Assembly (NCBI RefSeq): GCF_900105355.1
Contig: NZ_FNSC01000001.1
Coordinates: forward strand, 2,294,001 to 2,358,000
Length of the DNA stretch: 64,000 nt
Source of the DNA: Pseudomonas anguilliseptica
GTDB taxonomy: Bacteria; Pseudomonadota; Gammaproteobacteria; Pseudomonadales; Pseudomonadaceae
Direction: 5' to 3'
Part shown: positions 63,399 through 64,000 of the stretch, one piece after another
How the letters are laid out: each line of letters begins with the position of its first letter
How positions within the stretch are numbered: position 1 is the first letter of the stretch
Made by a program: the position numbers and the translations under genes
Notes under the pieces: generated by a model
Database searches by the model: none
What the model was told of the DNA's origin: nothing
Seen by the model: only the letters and a program-made list of their open reading frames with translations

Positions 63399-64000
63399 GG
63401 ATCCTCTGAAGTAGCCATGCATTTCTGGCTGACGTCAGCCTCTGCTGATTTCGAAAGTGATAAATCGATCAAAAACGATCAGATTACCGGCTCATTTCTG
63501 TGTTTTTAGCCGCCGCGAGCACCTCGCGGCAGCCATTTCCAGCATTACGGGCGCACCTCTCCTGCATTCGTCAGTAAATGTCGGCGCGCCATCCACAGAT
63601 TTGACAGCGCGAATAAAGTCACCAGTTGCGCCGTGTTTTTGACCAGGCCACGGAAGCGCGTCTTCACATAACCGAACTGACGCTTGATCACCCGAAACGG
63701 ATGCTCGACCTTGGCTCGCACTTGGGCCTTGGCCTTCTCGATTTTGCGCTTGGCTTTGTACAGCGCGCTGCGCTTACCGAGTTTCTTGTAAGTGCTACGC
63801 CGTGCTGCAACCTGCCAGATCACTTGACGGCCCTCATGCTCGGGGCGCTTCTCGACACCGGTATATCCGGCATCGGCCCCCACCATGTTTTCCTCGCCGT
63901 GCAGCAGCTTATCGACCTGGGTGACATCCGCCACGTTGGCGGCAGTACCCACCACGCTGTGCACCAAGCCAGACTCGTCATCCACCCCGATGTGCGCCTT
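63399..64000 (-). mobile_element. IS5-family insertion sequence, copy E (cut by window edge)
   Basis: It starts with ggatcctctgaagtagccatgc after TAT and matches copies A and D to the window end. The right end is outside. Confidence 0.9.
63545..64000 (-). CDS. IS5-family transposase (copy E, partial)
   Basis: The C-terminal 150 or so residues, identical to copies A and D (VGADAGYTG, KVEHPFRVIKRQFG). The N-terminal part lies beyond the window. Confidence 0.9.
   Translation of the reverse strand, partial: KAHIGVDDESGLVHSVVGTAANVADVTQVDKLLHGEENMVGADAGYTGVEKRPEHEGRQVIWQVAARRSTYKKLGKRSALYKAKRKIEKAKAQVRAKVEHPFRVIKRQFGYVKTRFRGLVKNTAQLVTLFALSNLWMARRHLLTNAGEVRP

Noticed and set aside
59494..64000. 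A composite transposon formed by copies D and E around the cyclase and dbpA
   Set aside because: The inside genes include the housekeeping dbpA, copy D has its own matching target duplication as a single insertion, and copy E's outer end is not visible.

Overview
The window is a Pseudomonas chromosome segment. This is inferred from protein content and gene order. The blocks chpA-chpB-chpC / rsmE / bioA / cytochrome b561 / yceI / rhlE / ppnN / metF-ahcY and metK / ArsR-methyltransferase / tkt-epd-pgk-(mliC-like)-fba follow the order I know from P. aeruginosa PAO1 (PA0413-PA0432 and PA0546-PA0555). Further support comes from an SAH riboswitch in front of ahcY-metF. Relative to PAO1, chpD/chpE and the mexR-mexAB-oprM block are absent.

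Layout. 1-7238: the 3' part of the Pil-Chp twitching/surface-sensing operon (chpA open at the window edge, chpB, chpC). 7296-15618: housekeeping genes. 15719-17223: ahcY with its riboswitch. 17321-29080: a minus-strand chemotaxis operon read from mcp to cheB (mcp2, STAS, response regulator-PP2C phosphatase plus anti-sigma ATPase, cheY, cheA, cheW, mcp1, cheR, cheD, cheB). 29384-32520: a cytochrome c' lipoprotein, a broken ligB and an orphan binding protein. 32592-44708: metK, a regulator/methyltransferase, an IS, a LysR/TDT-transporter pair and the central-carbon genes tkt, epd, pgk and fba. 44897-59493: accessory genes (M9 collagenase, hydrolase, PQQ sugar dehydrogenase, YgjP, an IS630 element, GreA-like, FUSC, three more orphan binding proteins, flavoprotein, GNAT). 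59494-64000: an IS5-family copy, a split two-receiver diguanylate cyclase, dbpA and the start of another IS copy.

The dominant theme is gene decay and instability. Five copies of one IS5-family element, all in the same orientation, and one IS630 element lie in 64 kb. The chemotaxis operon carries four separate lesions: an IS at the STAS 3' end, a +1 change in a C6 tract that separates the phosphatase from its anti-sigma ATPase, a cheA-cheW deletion occupied by an IS, and a 16-nt deletion in the mcp1 signalling hairpin. Outside it, ligB has an in-frame amber codon, the collagenase is split at a 7-bp tandem repeat that could switch its reading frame, and the REC-REC-GGDEF protein has lost the middle of its second receiver. 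By contrast the Chp system, SAM/SAH cycle and central-carbon genes look intact.

I found no CRISPR array, tRNA, rRNA or obvious new defence system. The strongest candidates for new biology are the heptanucleotide-switched collagenase and the stepwise breakdown of a chemotaxis / partner-switching operon.
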